The notes below the pieces were generated by a model. That model made no database searches. It was not told where the DNA came from and saw only the letters and a list, made by a program, of their open reading frames with translations. A DNA stretch of 45,554 nucleotides, from assembly GCF_003432035.1 (NCBI RefSeq), contig NZ_QOHO01000009.1, positions 1 through 45,554 of the forward strand. The letters are read 5' to 3'. Source of the stretch: Lacrimispora amygdalina (GTDB taxonomy: Bacteria > Bacillota > Clostridia > Lachnospirales > Lachnospiraceae). Position numbers and translations under genes: made by a program. This document shows, piece after piece, positions 44,734 through 45,554 of this stretch (its first letter is position 1; each line of letters begins with the position of its first letter).

Positions 44734-45429
44734 ATGCAAGGATTTGATTATAAAGATATTTATATTGAGGACGGTAAAAGAGTATTAGAAATAAATATTC
44801 TTCCTGAAAAGTACTGTAACTTTGATTGCATTTTCTGTCCGATTGGAAGATCAAAAAACAAGATTGATACTCAAATTGCTTTTGGTAATGTGACAGATTC
44901 GTTAACTGAGTTAGAAAAAATTATTGAGCAAACAAATGCAGATCTGATTTTTATTAACTCAAAAGGAGAAGCTCTTATACATGACCAAATCTGCAACATT
45001 ATCGGTTTCATAAAAAATAAGGGGCTGCCTGTCCGATTGCTATCTAATGGTTATTTACTCAATAAAAAAGACTATATAGAAATTGCAAATATGTGTGATG
45101 AGGTTATTGGTGAACTAAAAGTGATTACCGAAGAAGCTTTTCAAAAAGTTCAGAGGCCAATACAAGGCTATACATTATCCGAATATATATCCAATATGGT
45201 AAACTTTCATAATCAGTACAATGGGAAGTTTATCTTTGAAGTCACAATTATAAGAGGATATAACGATGATGAAGTATCTGTTCAAAAGCTAAAAGATATT
45301 ATTCAGGATATTTCTCCCGACAAATTGATAGTCGTTAGGCTTGAGGAAGAAAAGTTTCAAAAAAAACTTGGAATAACTGATGAGCGCTTTACAGAGATTA
45401 CAAATATGCTTCAAAGTGTTGCCCAATAG
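44734..45429 (+). CDS. Radical SAM protein (COG0731-like)
   Basis: A 231-residue radical SAM enzyme with the 4Fe-4S motif CNFDCIFC (CxxxCxxC) near residue 28 followed by PIGRSKNK, and later strands (ADLIFINSKGEALIHDQ; VRLLSNGYLL; DEVIGELKVITEEAF; FEVTIIRGYND). The order is that of the short radical SAM group related to wyosine-type enzymes, but the substrate is unknown. No extra cluster-binding Cys motif is present at the C-terminus. Strong TGAGGAGG ribosome site. It stands alone after a run of gene remnants. Confidence 0.88.
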   Translation: MQGFDYKDIYIEDGKRVLEINILPEKYCNFDCIFCPIGRSKNKIDTQIAFGNVTDSLTELEKIIEQTNADLIFINSKGEALIHDQICNIIGFIKNKGLPVRLLSNGYLLNKKDYIEIANMCDEVIGELKVITEEAFQKVQRPIQGYTLSEYISNMVNFHNQYNGKFIFEVTIIRGYNDDEVSVQKLKDIIQDISPDKLIVVRLEEEKFQKKLGITDERFTEITNMLQSVAQ

Positions 45430-45554
45430 AATTCGGCACATAGATAAGAATTGTCAAATTAACATCGGTATAGAACCAATATTATTACTTTTTAAATAAC
45501 AAAATCAACCCGCCGGGGTTTCTATTGTGTAGTAGGGGCTGTAAAAAAACTCCC
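45430..45554. other. Window end, small GC hairpin
   Basis: AACCCGCCGGGGTTT near 45509 can form a short hairpin followed by CTATTG; a possible terminator of the radical SAM gene. Nothing else is seen. Confidence 0.35.

Noticed and set aside
1-45554. CRISPR arrays, tRNA or rRNA genes, prophage
   Set aside because: No regularly spaced repeats, no cloverleaf or rRNA sequence, and no phage structural genes were seen.

Overview
The window looks like chromosomal accessory DNA from a low-GC anaerobic Firmicute, most likely a clostridium of the Lachnospiraceae type. The reasons are AT-rich intergenic DNA, strong AGGAGG-type ribosome binding sites, many AraC/TetR/LysR regulators, paired single-domain chromate transporters, GH2/GH3 glycosidases, a BaiCD/OYE-type flavoenzyme and a Clostridium-style chemosensory operon. 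I saw no rRNA, tRNA, CRISPR array, replication origin or intact mobile element, but many broken pieces of mobile elements.

Layout. 1-8.7 kb: a TetR regulator with a frameshifted start, divergent from a multi-spanning membrane protein; a MetNIQ-type ABC importer operon ending in an enolase-superfamily sugar-acid dehydratase; a LysR regulator divergent from a two-gene chromate (CHR) transporter and a tubby/LURP-like protein. 8.7-18.3 kb: a redox/transport island with an MFS transporter, a GntP-family permease, a TetR regulator, a three-cofactor OYE-like flavin oxidoreductase, two short-chain dehydrogenases, an AraC regulator and a YczE-type membrane protein. Closely related 16-bp palindromes lie in front of the GntP gene and in the TetR/OYE intergenic region, and they suggest one TetR regulon of uptake plus reductive metabolism.

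18.3-27.8 kb: a carbohydrate region with an intact GH2 glycosidase, a CrtC-like lipocalin protein with a 7-TM protein, an AraC regulator and a TIM-barrel isomerase. It is littered with AraC, MBL, GH2 and GH3 remnants. A segment of about 140 bp (GH2 promoter, ribosome site and first codons) occurs three times; one copy now sits in front of the AraC gene with its ORF overlapping the AraC start. 27.8-33 kb: decay zone with a doubly deleted DUF1016 nuclease, IS256 and IS66 remnants, an orphan NarL-type regulator and a lone Hpt protein.

33-43.1 kb: a co-directional minus-strand chemosensory operon: cheY, cheA, bacteriohemerythrin, cheW, MCP, cheR, HD-GYP phosphodiesterase, hybrid histidine kinase. 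It has no cheB, cheC or cheD and no flagellar genes, so it may couple oxygen or redox sensing to c-di-GMP and a phosphorelay rather than serving ordinary motility. 43.1-44.7 kb: a graveyard of ABC-F, relaxase, PLP-enzyme, LysR and PNPOx-like fragments. 44.7 kb to the end: an intact radical SAM protein.

All functional calls come from reading the translated sequence; no database search was run.
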